NCBI GenBank assembly: GCA_003020985.1
Contig: PXRM01000039.1
Coordinates: 1-36,319, forward strand
Reading direction: 5' to 3'
Source of the DNA: Halobacteriales archaeon QS_4_70_19
Lineage (GTDB): Archaea; Halobacteriota; Halobacteria; Halobacteriales; Haloarculaceae
DNA length: 36,319 nt
Positions 1 to 7,009 of this stretch are shown here, piece after piece; within the stretch, counting starts at the first letter, position 1, and each line of letters begins with the position of its first letter. Below the pieces are notes generated by a model, which saw nothing but the letters and a program-made list of their open reading frames with translations, was not told where the DNA came from and made no database searches. The position numbers were made by a program, and so were the translations under genes.

Positions 1-5
1 GGGTC

Positions 6-225
6 GTGTTTAGTTAAAACCAGAAGTAATACGAGCGATAGCCGGCCACGAAACCGCATTCCTGGCGGATTGAAAGGGCGAGGGCGCTGGCCGAACCCCG
101 GCGACGCAAGCACTGCAGGCCGCGGAGCGGCCAAAGCGCGCAGCGAGTCGCGGGAGGCCAGCGCCCGAGGGCTTTCGACCACGCTTTTCCCCAGGTGCCT
201 CCCAGTTTGAACACTAACTAAACAC
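6..225. repeat. inverted-repeat-bounded foldback element (MITE-like)
   Basis: The segment begins GTGTTTAGTT (6-15) and ends with its exact complement AACTAAACAC (216-225). Inside are a perfect 11-bp stem (82-92 with 156-166) and a 6-bp hairpin (118-123 with 127-132), so most of the segment can fold back on itself. A 66-codon frame on the minus strand (14-214) spans almost all of it; its composition is Arg/Trp/Cys/Leu rich rather than acidic, so I treat it as spurious. From memory, similar short frames recur in haloarchaeal annotations, which would fit a dispersed repeat; this was not searched. No matching target duplication is visible (flanks gggtc and tacca). A MITE or solo end of an insertion sequence is an inference. 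Confidence 0.45.
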
Positions 226-241
226 TACCACATGATGGGAG

Positions 242-526
242 GCAACCGTTATGTTGCGCTCGCCCGTACTGCCAGATAGTGCTGTGCGGCTACAAGCGTC
301 GCGCAGTACGGGCCGCAGTAGCCCGGCCCCGGATGGTGGGTTTGTTGACTCCGAAGGGCGTCCGGTAGGCGGGGCGCACAAGACGCCCCGTCGCGCCAAC
401 TGAGGACGAAAACCACATCAAAGCCACCGAAAGACGAAATCTTTCGAGGCCTCGATAGAGCTCCGCTCTATCGGTGGCCCCACCCTCCACGAGCGAGGTC
501 GTCAGACCGAGCGAAGTAGGGTGGGG
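242..526. other. gene-free stretch with six perfect stems; candidate structured RNA or element relic
   Basis: No acidic haloarchaeal protein frame is present here. Perfect complementary stems are: 242-246 with 253-257; 262-272 with 303-313 (11 bp); 370-376 with 384-390; 423-429 with 472-478 enclosing hairpins 429-434/440-445 and 453-461/465-473 (9 bp, 3-nt loop; the last bases compete with the outer stem); and 478-486 with 518-526 (9 bp). The density is far above what the rest of the window shows. The strand cannot be told. One possibility is the scaffold RNA plus right end left by a TnpB-type (IS200/IS605) element, since such elements end in hairpins downstream of tnpB, but no tnpB is present. 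It did not match what I know of archaeal RNase P or SRP RNA. Bases 527-656 hold a short palindrome (565-580, CAGTAC arms) and the CapA promoter. Confidence 0.4.
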
Positions 527-656
527 TCGGTTACATACGCGCTCCGTTTCGTGGTTCGTATCAGCAGTACGTATGTACTGTCTCCACGGCTCAGCCATCT
601 CACCCCGGGTGGATCGACCCGTGGCTTTTCCTCCGCTCCCGACTGACGAGTGATGG

Positions 657-1751
657 ATGCTCTCGACCCGTCGCGCCGCACTCGCCGCGGCCGCGTCGCT
701 CGTCCCGGTGGCCGGCTGTGCCGGCACGACCCGGCGGGAGCGGGGCAGCGACACCACGAGCGGCGGTGACAGCCGGATCGGGCTGGCCGGCGACGTGATG
801 CTCGGCCGGAGCGTCGACGACCGCCACGCGGGCCGCCCACCGACATCAGTCTGGGGCTCGCTGCTCCCGACGCTGCGGGATGTCGACGGAACCATCGCCA
901 ACCTGGAGTGCTGTGTCTCGACCCGGGGCGAGCGGTGGCCGGACAAGGGCTACTACTTCCGCGCGGGCGAGTGGGCGCTGGCGGCACTCGATGCGGCCGG
1001 CGTCACGGCAGTGAGCCTCGCGAACAACCACACGCTCGACTTCGGGCCGGTGGCACTCCGGGACACCGTCGCGGGACTCGGTCGGACGGGCATCGCGTCG
1101 GCGGGCGCCGGCCGGGACCGCGCGGCGGCGGTCGCCCCGGCCGTCGTGGAGGTGGGCGGCGTCTCGGTGGCCGTCATCGCGCTGACCGACCGGATGCCCG
1201 CCTTCGGGGCCACGTCGGACCGGCCGGGGACCGCGACCGCGGTGCTGGGGGCGGTCAACCGCCGGACGCGCCGCCTCGTCCGGGACCTGCTCAGCCGCCC
1301 GGCCGTGACGGAGGCGGACCTCGTGGTCGCCTCGCTCCACTGGGGACCGAACTGGGAACTGGTCAAGCACCCCGCACGCAGGCGGTTCGCCCGGTGGCTC
1401 GTCGACGAGGGCGTCGACGTGGTGCACGGCCACAGCGCCCACGTCCCGCAGGGCATCGAGGTGTACGAGGGCCGGCCCGTCCTGTACGACTGTGGCGACC
1501 TCGTCGACGACTACGTGGTGAAGCCCGACCTGCACAACGACCGGAGCTTCCTGTACGAACTGGTGGTTCAGGACGGGGCGGTGACGGCGGTCCGGCTGCA
1601 CCCGGTCGAGATCCGTCGGAGCACCGCCCACCGCGCCGAGGGAGCGGTGGCCCGCTGGCTGGGCGAGCGCGTCCGGGAGCTGTCGGCCCGCTTCGACACG
1701 CCGGTCGGGAGCGAGTCCGAGACGGGGCCGTTCCGGGTGCCCGTCGACTGA
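657..1751 (+). CDS. CapA family (poly-gamma-glutamate capsule type) lipoprotein
   Basis: This 364-residue protein has the PGA_cap/CapA metallophosphoesterase-like fold. Motifs in order are GDVMLGR (45-51), NLECC (82-86), LANNHTLDFG (121-130), SLHWG (226-230), HGHSAHVPQG (257-266) and a following CGD (279-281), which carry the metal-binding Asp, Asn and His residues of the fold. The N-terminus reads STRRAA, then an Ala-rich stretch and VAGC, so it looks like a Tat-exported lipoprotein anchored through Cys21. CapA proteins are linked to poly-gamma-glutamate capsule export in bacteria; no capB or capC lies nearby, so a surface-polymer or phosphoesterase role is only inferred. The ATG at 657 starts directly before the Tat signal. 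It converges on the ALS gene with a 21-nt gap. A weak TATA-like GGCTTTTCC lies about 28 nt upstream. Confidence 0.88.
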   Translation: MLSTRRAALAAAASLVPVAGCAGTTRRERGSDTTSGGDSRIGLAGDVMLGRSVDDRHAGRPPTSVWGSLLPTLRDVDGTIANLECCVSTRGERWPDKGYYFRAGEWALAALDAAGVTAVSLANNHTLDFGPVALRDTVAGLGRTGIASAGAGRDRAAAVAPAVVEVGGVSVAVIALTDRMPAFGATSDRPGTATAVLGAVNRRTRRLVRDLLSRPAVTEADLVVASLHWGPNWELVKHPARRRFARWLVDEGVDVVHGHSAHVPQGIEVYEGRPVLYDCGDLVDDYVVKPDLHNDRSFLYELVVQDGAVTAVRLHPVEIRRSTAHRAEGAVARWLGERVRELSARFDTPVGSESETGPFRVPVD

Positions 1752-1765
1752 CCGGGCTCGCCCGG
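1752..1765 (+). terminator. small hairpin between convergent genes
   Basis: CCGGG-CTCG-CCCGG forms a 5-bp hairpin directly after the CapA stop codon and before the ALS stop on the other strand. It has no T-tract, so a role in 3'-end formation is only possible. Confidence 0.25.
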
Positions 1766-1772
1766 ACGGCGG

Positions 1773-3350
1773 CTACTCGTCGAGGACGACCTCGACGAGC
1801 GAGAGCGCGTCGTCGTCGACGACCGTGAGGGCGTCCTCGAACTCGTCGAGCGACGCCGCGCGGGTCGCCGCCAGCCCGAAGCTCTCGGCGAACGGCACGA
1901 GGTCGGGATTGCCCAGTCCCGTCCCGTAGTGGTCGCCGGTGTGGTCGACCTGCTTCTCGGAGATGAGGCCGTAGTCGTTGTCGCGCCAGACGACGACCGT
2001 GAACGAGCAGTCCAGCCGCTTCGCCGTCTCCAGCTCCGCGGCGTTCATCAGGAAGCCACCGTCCCCGGTCCCGACGACCACGTCCGCGTCCACCGCGAGG
2101 TCCGCCGCGATGCCGCCGGGAACGCCGATCCCCATGCTCGCGAGCCCGTTCGAGATGACACAGCGCCCGGGTTCGTGGACGGGGAACCGCCGCGCGATGG
2201 CCATCTTGTGGCTCCCCACGTCGGAGACGAGCACGTCCTCGTCGGCCATCGCCTCGCGCAGCAGCGGGAGCGTGTTCGCCACGGTGACCGCGTCGTCGGC
2301 GTCCGGGCGCGTCATCGCGTGGTCGTAGATGCGTTCGTGCGCATCCACACACCACGGCTCCCACGACCGCTCGACCGACTCGGCGAGCCGTCCGAGCCCC
2401 GTCGCGGCGTCACAGACCAGCTCCGCGTCCGGCGTGTAGTGGCTGTAGACCTCCGCCGGCTCGCTGTCGAGATGGACGATGCGCTTCTCCCCGTCCGGGT
2501 TCCACCCCTCGGGGTCGTGCTCGGCGATGTCGTAGCCGACCGCGAGGACCGTGTCGGCCGCGTCGACCGCCCCGCCCGCGTTCCGTTCGGGCCCCGAGTC
2601 GAGCGTCATCAGCGAGCGCTCGTTGCGGTCCGGCAGCGCCCCCTTCGCCATGTACGTCGACACCACCGCGACGCCGGTCGCGTCGACGAACTCGGCGAGC
2701 GCGCTGGCGGCGTCGGCCCGGACCGCGCCGTTGCCGGCGAGGACGAGCGGCCGGTCGGCGTCGGCCAGCAACGAGGCCGCCGTCGCCAGCGCGTCGTCGT
2801 CCGGTGCCGGCCCGGGGACGGGGTCGCGGGCGGGGAGCGGCCCGGCGTCGGTCGGCTCCCCCGCCACGTCCTCCGGGAGTTCGAGGTGGGTCGCGCCGGG
2901 TTTCTCGTACTCGGCGGTCTTGAACGCCTTCCGGACGGACTCGGCGACCGCGGACGGGTCCGAGATCTGCGCGTTCCACTTCACCAGCGGCTCGAACGTC
3001 CCGACGACGTCGAGCTTCTGGTGGCTCTCCTTGTGGAGGCGCTCGCGCCCGCCCTGCCCGGTGATGGCGACGAGGGGCGACTTATCGAGCTGGGCGTCCG
3101 CGACGCCGGTGAGGAGGTTCGTCGCGCCCGGCCCCAGCGTCGCGAGACAGACGCCGGCCTCTCCCGTCAGCCGCCCGTGCACGTCCGCGACGAACGCGGC
3201 GCCCTGCTCGTGGCGGACCGGGACGAACGTCACCGGGGAATCGCGGATAGCGAAGAGGAGGTCCTCGAGTTCCTCGCCCGGGACGCCGAACACCTGCTCG
3301 ACGCCCTCCGTCTCCAGGCACTCGACGAGCCGCTCGGCGACCGTGGTCAC
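1773..3350 (-). CDS. acetolactate-synthase-type ThDP enzyme, large subunit
   Basis: This 525-residue thiamine-diphosphate enzyme belongs to the IlvB/AlsS family, which condenses two pyruvates to acetolactate or decarboxylates other 2-oxo acids. The N-terminal PYR domain has the catalytic Glu in RHEQ (Glu48) and the PGATN motif (about 74-78). The C-terminal domain has the ThDP/Mg motif GDGGF with Asn436 (about 429-436). The stretch HKESHQKLD (106-114) resembles catabolic AlsS more than anabolic IlvB. The start is GTG at 3350, overlapping the aldehyde dehydrogenase stop (GTGA), so translation is probably coupled. No small subunit (ilvN) or ketol-acid reductoisomerase is near, and no acetolactate decarboxylase. 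A 2-oxoacid decarboxylase feeding the neighbouring dehydrogenase is an alternative. Confidence 0.85.
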   Translation of the reverse strand: MTTVAERLVECLETEGVEQVFGVPGEELEDLLFAIRDSPVTFVPVRHEQGAAFVADVHGRLTGEAGVCLATLGPGATNLLTGVADAQLDKSPLVAITGQGGRERLHKESHQKLDVVGTFEPLVKWNAQISDPSAVAESVRKAFKTAEYEKPGATHLELPEDVAGEPTDAGPLPARDPVPGPAPDDDALATAASLLADADRPLVLAGNGAVRADAASALAEFVDATGVAVVSTYMAKGALPDRNERSLMTLDSGPERNAGGAVDAADTVLAVGYDIAEHDPEGWNPDGEKRIVHLDSEPAEVYSHYTPDAELVCDAATGLGRLAESVERSWEPWCVDAHERIYDHAMTRPDADDAVTVANTLPLLREAMADEDVLVSDVGSHKMAIARRFPVHEPGRCVISNGLASMGIGVPGGIAADLAVDADVVVGTGDGGFLMNAAELETAKRLDCSFTVVVWRDNDYGLISEKQVDHTGDHYGTGLGNPDLVPFAESFGLAATRAASLDEFEDALTVVDDDALSLVEVVLDE

Positions 3351-4753
3351 TCGCCGTCCCCCGCACCCGGGGTGTCGGCGTCACCGAGCCCGTGGTTCAC
3401 CCAGACGGTCTTCCGGTTGACGAACTCGTGGATGCCGTGGTGGGAGAGTTCGCGGCCGTAACCCGAGTCCTTGATACCCCCGAACGGCATGCGAGGGTCG
3501 GATTTGACGTACTCGTTGACGAAACAGCAGCCCGCCTCGAACTCCCGGGCGAACCGCTCGCCGCGGTCGAGGTCCCCGGTCCAGACGCTCGCGCCGAGTC
3601 CCAGCGTCGAGTCGTTGGCGACCTCGATCGCCTCCCGCTCGTCGGCGACCTCGATGACGGCTGCCACCGGGCCGAACGTCTCCTCGCACGCGGCGGCCGC
3701 GTCGCGAGGGACGTCCGTGAGGACGGTCGGCGGGTAGAACGCGCCCTCGCCGTCCGGCGGCTCGCCGCCGATGGCGACCGTAGCCCCGGCGTCGATCGAC
3801 CGCTCGACCTGATCGTGGAGGTCCTCGGCGAGGTCCGGCCGGGCCAGCGGGCCGATGTCGACGCCCTCGTCGGACGGGTCGCCGACGGTGAGGTCGTCGA
3901 ACCGCTCGACGAAGCCCTCGACGAACGCGTCGTGGGCGTCCGTGTGGACGACGAAGCGCTTCGCCGCGATGCAGGACTCCCCGTTGTTCTGGAGGCGGGC
4001 GTGGACCGCCTCATCCAGGGTCTCCTCCAGCGGCGCGTCCTCGAGGACGACGAACGGGTCCGACCCGCCGAGTTCGAGGACCGTCTTCTTCAGTTCGGCC
4101 CCGGCCTGCTCGGCGACGGCCCGGCCCGCCGGTTCGCTCCCGGTCAGGGTGACCGCGCGGACGCGGTCGTCCGCGATGACGTCCTCGACGGTGTCGGAGC
4201 CGACGAGCAGTGACTGGAAAGCACCCTCCGGCACGCCCGCGTCGCGGAAGACCTCCTCGATGGCGAGCGCACAGCCCGGCACGTTCGAGGCGTGCTTCAG
4301 GAGGCCGACGTTGCCGGCCGACAGGTTGGGCGCCGCGAAGCGGAACACCTGCCAGAACGGGAAGTTCCACGGCATCACCGCCAGCACCGGTCCCAGCGGC
4401 TCGTAGCTCACCAGCGTCCGCGCGTCCGCCTCCGTCCCGATGACCTCGTCGGCGAGTTGTTCGGGTGCGCGCTCCGCGTAGTAGTCACAGACCCACGCGC
4501 ACTTCTCGACCTCGGCCCGGGCCTGCTCGATGGGCTTGCCCATCTCGCGTGTCATCAGGGCGGCGTACTCGTCGGTCCGCTCCCGCAGGAGGTCGGCCGC
4601 CCGTTCGAGGTGCCCGCAGCGGTGCTGGACACTGCGTCCCCGCCACTCCTCGAACGCCTCGGCCGCCAGCCCGAGCGCCGCGTCCACCTCGCCCTCGGCG
4701 GGCTCCTCGTAGGTCTCCAGCCGCTCCCCTGTCGCCGGGTTGCGTGACTCCAT
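3347..4753 (-). CDS. NAD(P)-dependent aldehyde dehydrogenase, succinate-semialdehyde dehydrogenase-like
   Basis: This 468-residue enzyme of the aldehyde dehydrogenase superfamily oxidises an aldehyde to the acid with NAD(P). It has PWNFPFW (128-134), the general-base motif LELGG with Glu227, and the nucleophile Cys261 in NNGESCIAAKRF. The overall sequence is closest to the short GabD/succinate-semialdehyde type. I chose ATG 4753 (MESRNPATG) because the frame upstream to 5035 is Arg/His/Gly-rich shadow sequence. It is the first gene of an operon with the ThDP enzyme downstream (4-nt overlap). A weak TATA-like TGTTAGGC (4775-4782) lies about 25 nt upstream of the start. The physiological substrate is unknown; the operon partner suggests an aldehyde made by 2-oxoacid decarboxylation, which is inference. 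Confidence 0.9.
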   Translation of the reverse strand: MESRNPATGERLETYEEPAEGEVDAALGLAAEAFEEWRGRSVQHRCGHLERAADLLRERTDEYAALMTREMGKPIEQARAEVEKCAWVCDYYAERAPEQLADEVIGTEADARTLVSYEPLGPVLAVMPWNFPFWQVFRFAAPNLSAGNVGLLKHASNVPGCALAIEEVFRDAGVPEGAFQSLLVGSDTVEDVIADDRVRAVTLTGSEPAGRAVAEQAGAELKKTVLELGGSDPFVVLEDAPLEETLDEAVHARLQNNGESCIAAKRFVVHTDAHDAFVEGFVERFDDLTVGDPSDEGVDIGPLARPDLAEDLHDQVERSIDAGATVAIGGEPPDGEGAFYPPTVLTDVPRDAAAACEETFGPVAAVIEVADEREAIEVANDSTLGLGASVWTGDLDRGERFAREFEAGCCFVNEYVKSDPRMPFGGIKDSGYGRELSHHGIHEFVNRKTVWVNHGLGDADTPGAGDGE

Positions 4754-4855
4754 GGGGCCCCATCGCACGGTGATGCCTAACAGATTGGGGCTGCCGGAGC
4801 AAGCCGGCAGGTGCAAGGCGAAAGCAGTGTGCGGCTGCGAGCGAACGGCCAGCCA

Positions 4856-6187
4856 ATGGCGGTGACCACCGACGGCGGGTTCGTGGCCTTCTACCGGCGG
4901 TACGCCCGGACGGGCGTCCACGCCGTCGCCACGGCCGCGCTCACCGCGTTCGGGACCCTGACCGTCGTCCACCCCGTGTTCGCGCTGGTCGCGCTCGGTG
5001 CCTACTCCATCCCGCCGGTGGCGCTGTACACCCACGGCTCGCGGGCCGACAGCGGCGTCCTGGTGACGCCGGACGACGGCCAGCAGCGACGCGGGTCGAC
5101 GACTCCGGGGGGCGGCCAGCGCCAGCGCGGGTCGGCGACGCTGGCCGAGGAGCGACCGCAGGGGGGCTCAACTACAACGGCCGGCGCGACCGTGGCCCAC
5201 GGCTCCCAGGACGACGAGGCGGCCCCACGTAGCCCGGCGTCGCCAGCGGACGGGCCCCCCACCGACCAGTCGTCGGAGGACGACCAGTCCGGGGAGGAGA
5301 CCGGACGCGACGAACCGGTCATCGCCTGGTCGGCGGCGCGAGCCCCGACCGACGGCGCGCTCGAGGACGTGGTCGTGACCCGGGAGACGGCCATCGCTGT
5401 CGGGGAGGGCGGGACGGTCCTCGAACGCGACGAGGGGCGCGAACCCTGGACGGTCGTGCTCCCCGGCGGACCCGCTGGGGACGGAGCGACGCTCCAGGGC
5501 GTCGACGCCACGGCCGACGGGGACGCCGTCTGGACCGTGGGAGACGGCGGCGCGGTCGGCCGCCGGGACGCGGCCGGCCGCTGGGTCGACCACTCCGCAC
5601 CCGCTGGCGACACGAACTCCCTCGTCGACGTGGCCGTGACGACGGCGACCGGGACGGAGACGGTGCTGGTCACCGACGGGAGCGGGAGCATCCGCCGCGG
5701 TCGCCACGGGGACGGCGCAGTCGCGTGGGAGGAGCCGACGACACCCGGAAGCGGCTCCAGTATCGTCGGCATCGTCCTCGCCGGCGAGACCGGCTACGTC
5801 GTCGACACCGCGGGCGACGCCTTCCGCACGACGGACGCCGGGGCGTCGTACACCCGCCTCGACCTCGATTCACGCGGGACGCCGGCGGCCCTCGCCGTGG
5901 TCGAGGACGGAGTGGCCGTCGCCACCACGGCCGGCGTGGTCCACCTGCACGACGGGACCCGGTGGACGGTGGAGCGGGTCGCGGACGACCTGTCCGGCCT
6001 GACGTCCGGCAGCCAGAACCGGACGGTGGCCGTCGGGGGGACGTCGCTCCACAGCCGCCTCGGGCCGAACGACTGGGACAGCGTCGTCGTCCCCGCAGCG
6101 GCACCGCTACGGAGTGTGGTGGTCGGGGACGCGGGCGGCGTCGCCGTCGGGGCGGCGGGCGCCATCGTCGAACGCTGGCGCGCGTGA
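4856..6187 (+). CDS. membrane-anchored beta-propeller protein (YCF48/WD-like)
   Basis: This protein has about 443 residues from ATG 4856 (MAVTTDGG). Two hydrophobic helices (about residues 15-60) are followed by a low-complexity, disordered Gly/Gln/Ser/Asp linker of about 100 residues. The C-terminal 270 residues carry repeating blades of the type AIAVGEGGTV, VWTVGDGGAV, GYVVDTAGDAF and GGVAVGAAGAI, as in photosystem-II-assembly-factor-like (YCF48) or BNR propellers. The propeller is probably outside or at the membrane and may bind protein or ligand; no enzymatic motif is seen. An upstream in-frame codon at 4811 would add 15 residues; I prefer 4856 because the helices follow it directly. It is transcribed divergently from the aldehyde dehydrogenase with 102 nt between them. 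Confidence 0.75.
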   Translation: MAVTTDGGFVAFYRRYARTGVHAVATAALTAFGTLTVVHPVFALVALGAYSIPPVALYTHGSRADSGVLVTPDDGQQRRGSTTPGGGQRQRGSATLAEERPQGGSTTTAGATVAHGSQDDEAAPRSPASPADGPPTDQSSEDDQSGEETGRDEPVIAWSAARAPTDGALEDVVVTRETAIAVGEGGTVLERDEGREPWTVVLPGGPAGDGATLQGVDATADGDAVWTVGDGGAVGRRDAAGRWVDHSAPAGDTNSLVDVAVTTATGTETVLVTDGSGSIRRGRHGDGAVAWEEPTTPGSGSSIVGIVLAGETGYVVDTAGDAFRTTDAGASYTRLDLDSRGTPAALAVVEDGVAVATTAGVVHLHDGTRWTVERVADDLSGLTSGSQNRTVAVGGTSLHSRLGPNDWDSVVVPAAAPLRSVVVGDAGGVAVGAAGAIVERWRA

Positions 6188-6252
6188 ACGTCGCGTGAGT
6201 CGCCGCGGCGATGCCGGAATAGCCGGACAACCGAGATATCTCCGCTCTATCT

Positions 6253-6278
6253 CCCGAATTCGGGCCGTATATCCAGAA
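6253..6278. repeat. AT-rich islet with CCCGAATTCGGG palindrome and TATATCCAGAA motif
   Basis: In the convergent gap between the propeller gene and eIF1A, a 12-nt perfect palindrome (6253-6264) is followed by TATATCCAGAA (6268-6278). The same 11-mer recurs at 20066-20076. The islet may contain 3'-end signals for one or both genes. Confidence 0.35.
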
Positions 6279-6341
6279 TGGATTTCGCTCGGACGTTATC
6301 GACCCGCCACAGGGACTGTCCTGCAGGTCGCGAGCGGCCGG

Positions 6342-6626
6342 TTACTCGATGTGGCCTTCGCGGCGGAGCTGCTCGGCGTCCTGCTCGTCGTAGCGCCACT
6401 CCACGTTGGCCTTCTCGTCCTGCCAGTCCCACGGCTCGACGAGGACGACGTCGCCCTCGTTGATCCAGACGCGGTACTTCATGCGACCGGGGATGCGGCC
6501 CATCCGGTTCTTGCCGTCCTGGCACTGCACCCGGACGTGGTTGCCACCGTTGTGTTCGGTGACGACCGCGAACATCTCGTCGTCGTTCGGCATCCGGAGG
6601 TTCCGGCGCCCTGACTCCTCGCTCAT
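6342..6626 (-). CDS. eif1A: translation initiation factor eIF1A
   Basis: This 94-residue protein is archaeal initiation factor 1A, an OB-fold factor that binds the A site of the small ribosomal subunit. Hallmarks are the N-terminal RRNLRMP segment, [21 protein letters not shown] (written here in parts: [10 protein letters not shown] and HVRVQCQDG), [13 protein letters not shown] and the [16 protein letters not shown] strand. Length and order fit the family without gaps. The start ATG at 6626 has a TATA-like CTTATACG (6648-6655 on the other strand) about 26 nt upstream, which fits a leaderless transcript. It converges on the propeller gene. Confidence 0.96.
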   Translation of the reverse strand: MSEESGRRNLRMPNDDEMFAVVTEHNGGNHVRVQCQDGKNRMGRIPGRMKYRVWINEGDVVLVEPWDWQDEKANVEWRYDEQDAEQLRREGHIE

Positions 6627-6647
6627 ACAGTCGCTAGGCTGCCTGCC

Positions 6648-6655
6648 CGTATAAG
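6648..6655 (-). promoter_or_regulatory. TATA box of eIF1A
   Basis: CTTATACG on the minus strand is centred about 26 nt before the ATG at 6626, the spacing expected for a leaderless haloarchaeal transcript. Confidence 0.6.
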
Positions 6656-6713
6656 CGTCCTGATGCGCACGCTACCACGGGGCATGGATCAACCGGGGTG
6701 GGCGGGGACGGAA

Positions 6714-6971
6714 CTACGGCGAGGAGGCGGTCGACCGCTCGTCGGGCTTGTCGCTCTCGTAGGCGTGCCGCAGCTCCTCCTCGAAGACCAGCCGGGTCAT
6801 GTGCCCGCAGTAGGGACACCGGAGCTCCGTCACCGCCTCGACGGTCCAGCCGTTGAGAACGCCGATCTCGCCACCGCGCACCCGCTCCTCGAAGGGGCGG
6901 CCGCACTCGTCGCACTCGATGCCCGTCAGCTGGACGTAGGCGACGTTCTCGAGATCGAGCTGCTGTACCAC
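6714..6971 (-). CDS. small zinc-ribbon protein, conserved haloarchaeal type
   Basis: This 85-residue acidic protein has two CxxC knuckles, CDEC (about 20-23) and CPYC (about 52-55), spaced as in a four-Cys zinc ribbon. The N-terminal segment (QLDLENVAYVQLTGIECDEC) and the GWTVEAVTELRCPYCGH strand flank the knuckles. A role in nucleic-acid or protein binding is typical for such ribbons, but the family is not one I can name. The start is GTG at 6971; no in-frame ATG lies just upstream and a TATA-like GGTTTAAG (6998-7005) is about 30 nt upstream. It is separated from eIF1A by 87 nt and has its own promoter. Confidence 0.8.
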   Translation of the reverse strand: MVQQLDLENVAYVQLTGIECDECGRPFEERVRGGEIGVLNGWTVEAVTELRCPYCGHMTRLVFEEELRHAYESDKPDERSTASSP

Positions 6972-6997
6972 GGATGCGCCCGTACCCCCTCTACCGG

Positions 6998-7005
6998 CTT
7001 AAACC
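6998..7005 (-). promoter_or_regulatory. TATA box of the zinc-ribbon gene
   Basis: GGTTTAAG on the minus strand, about 30 nt before the GTG start at 6971. It supports that start and lies just past the 3' end (7010) of the next minus-strand gene upstream. Confidence 0.5.
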
Positions 7006-7009
7006 TCCG

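Noticed and set aside
50..90. GGATTGAAAG as the end of a CRISPR repeat
   Set aside because: Occurs once with no regularly spaced copies or spacers; no cas genes.
14..214. 66-codon minus-strand frame as a real small protein
   Set aside because: Covers nearly the whole inverted-repeat element and is basic and Trp/Cys/Arg-rich, unlike haloarchaeal proteins.
242..526. RNase P or SRP RNA gene
   Set aside because: The conserved core sequences I know for archaeal RNase P and SRP RNA were not seen on either strand.
290..946. 218-codon minus-strand frame spanning the structured region and the CapA start
   Set aside because: Basic, Arg/Ser-rich and overlapping a real gene; no recognisable domain.
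1929..3461. 510-codon plus-strand frame antisense to the ALS gene
   Set aside because: Shadow of GC-rich coding sequence; Arg/Gly/Asp/Leu-rich without domains, while the minus strand encodes a clear ThDP enzyme.
4757..5035. N-terminal extension of the aldehyde dehydrogenase
   Set aside because: Arg/His/Gly-rich, overlaps the divergent propeller gene, and the family start is MESRNPATG at 4753.
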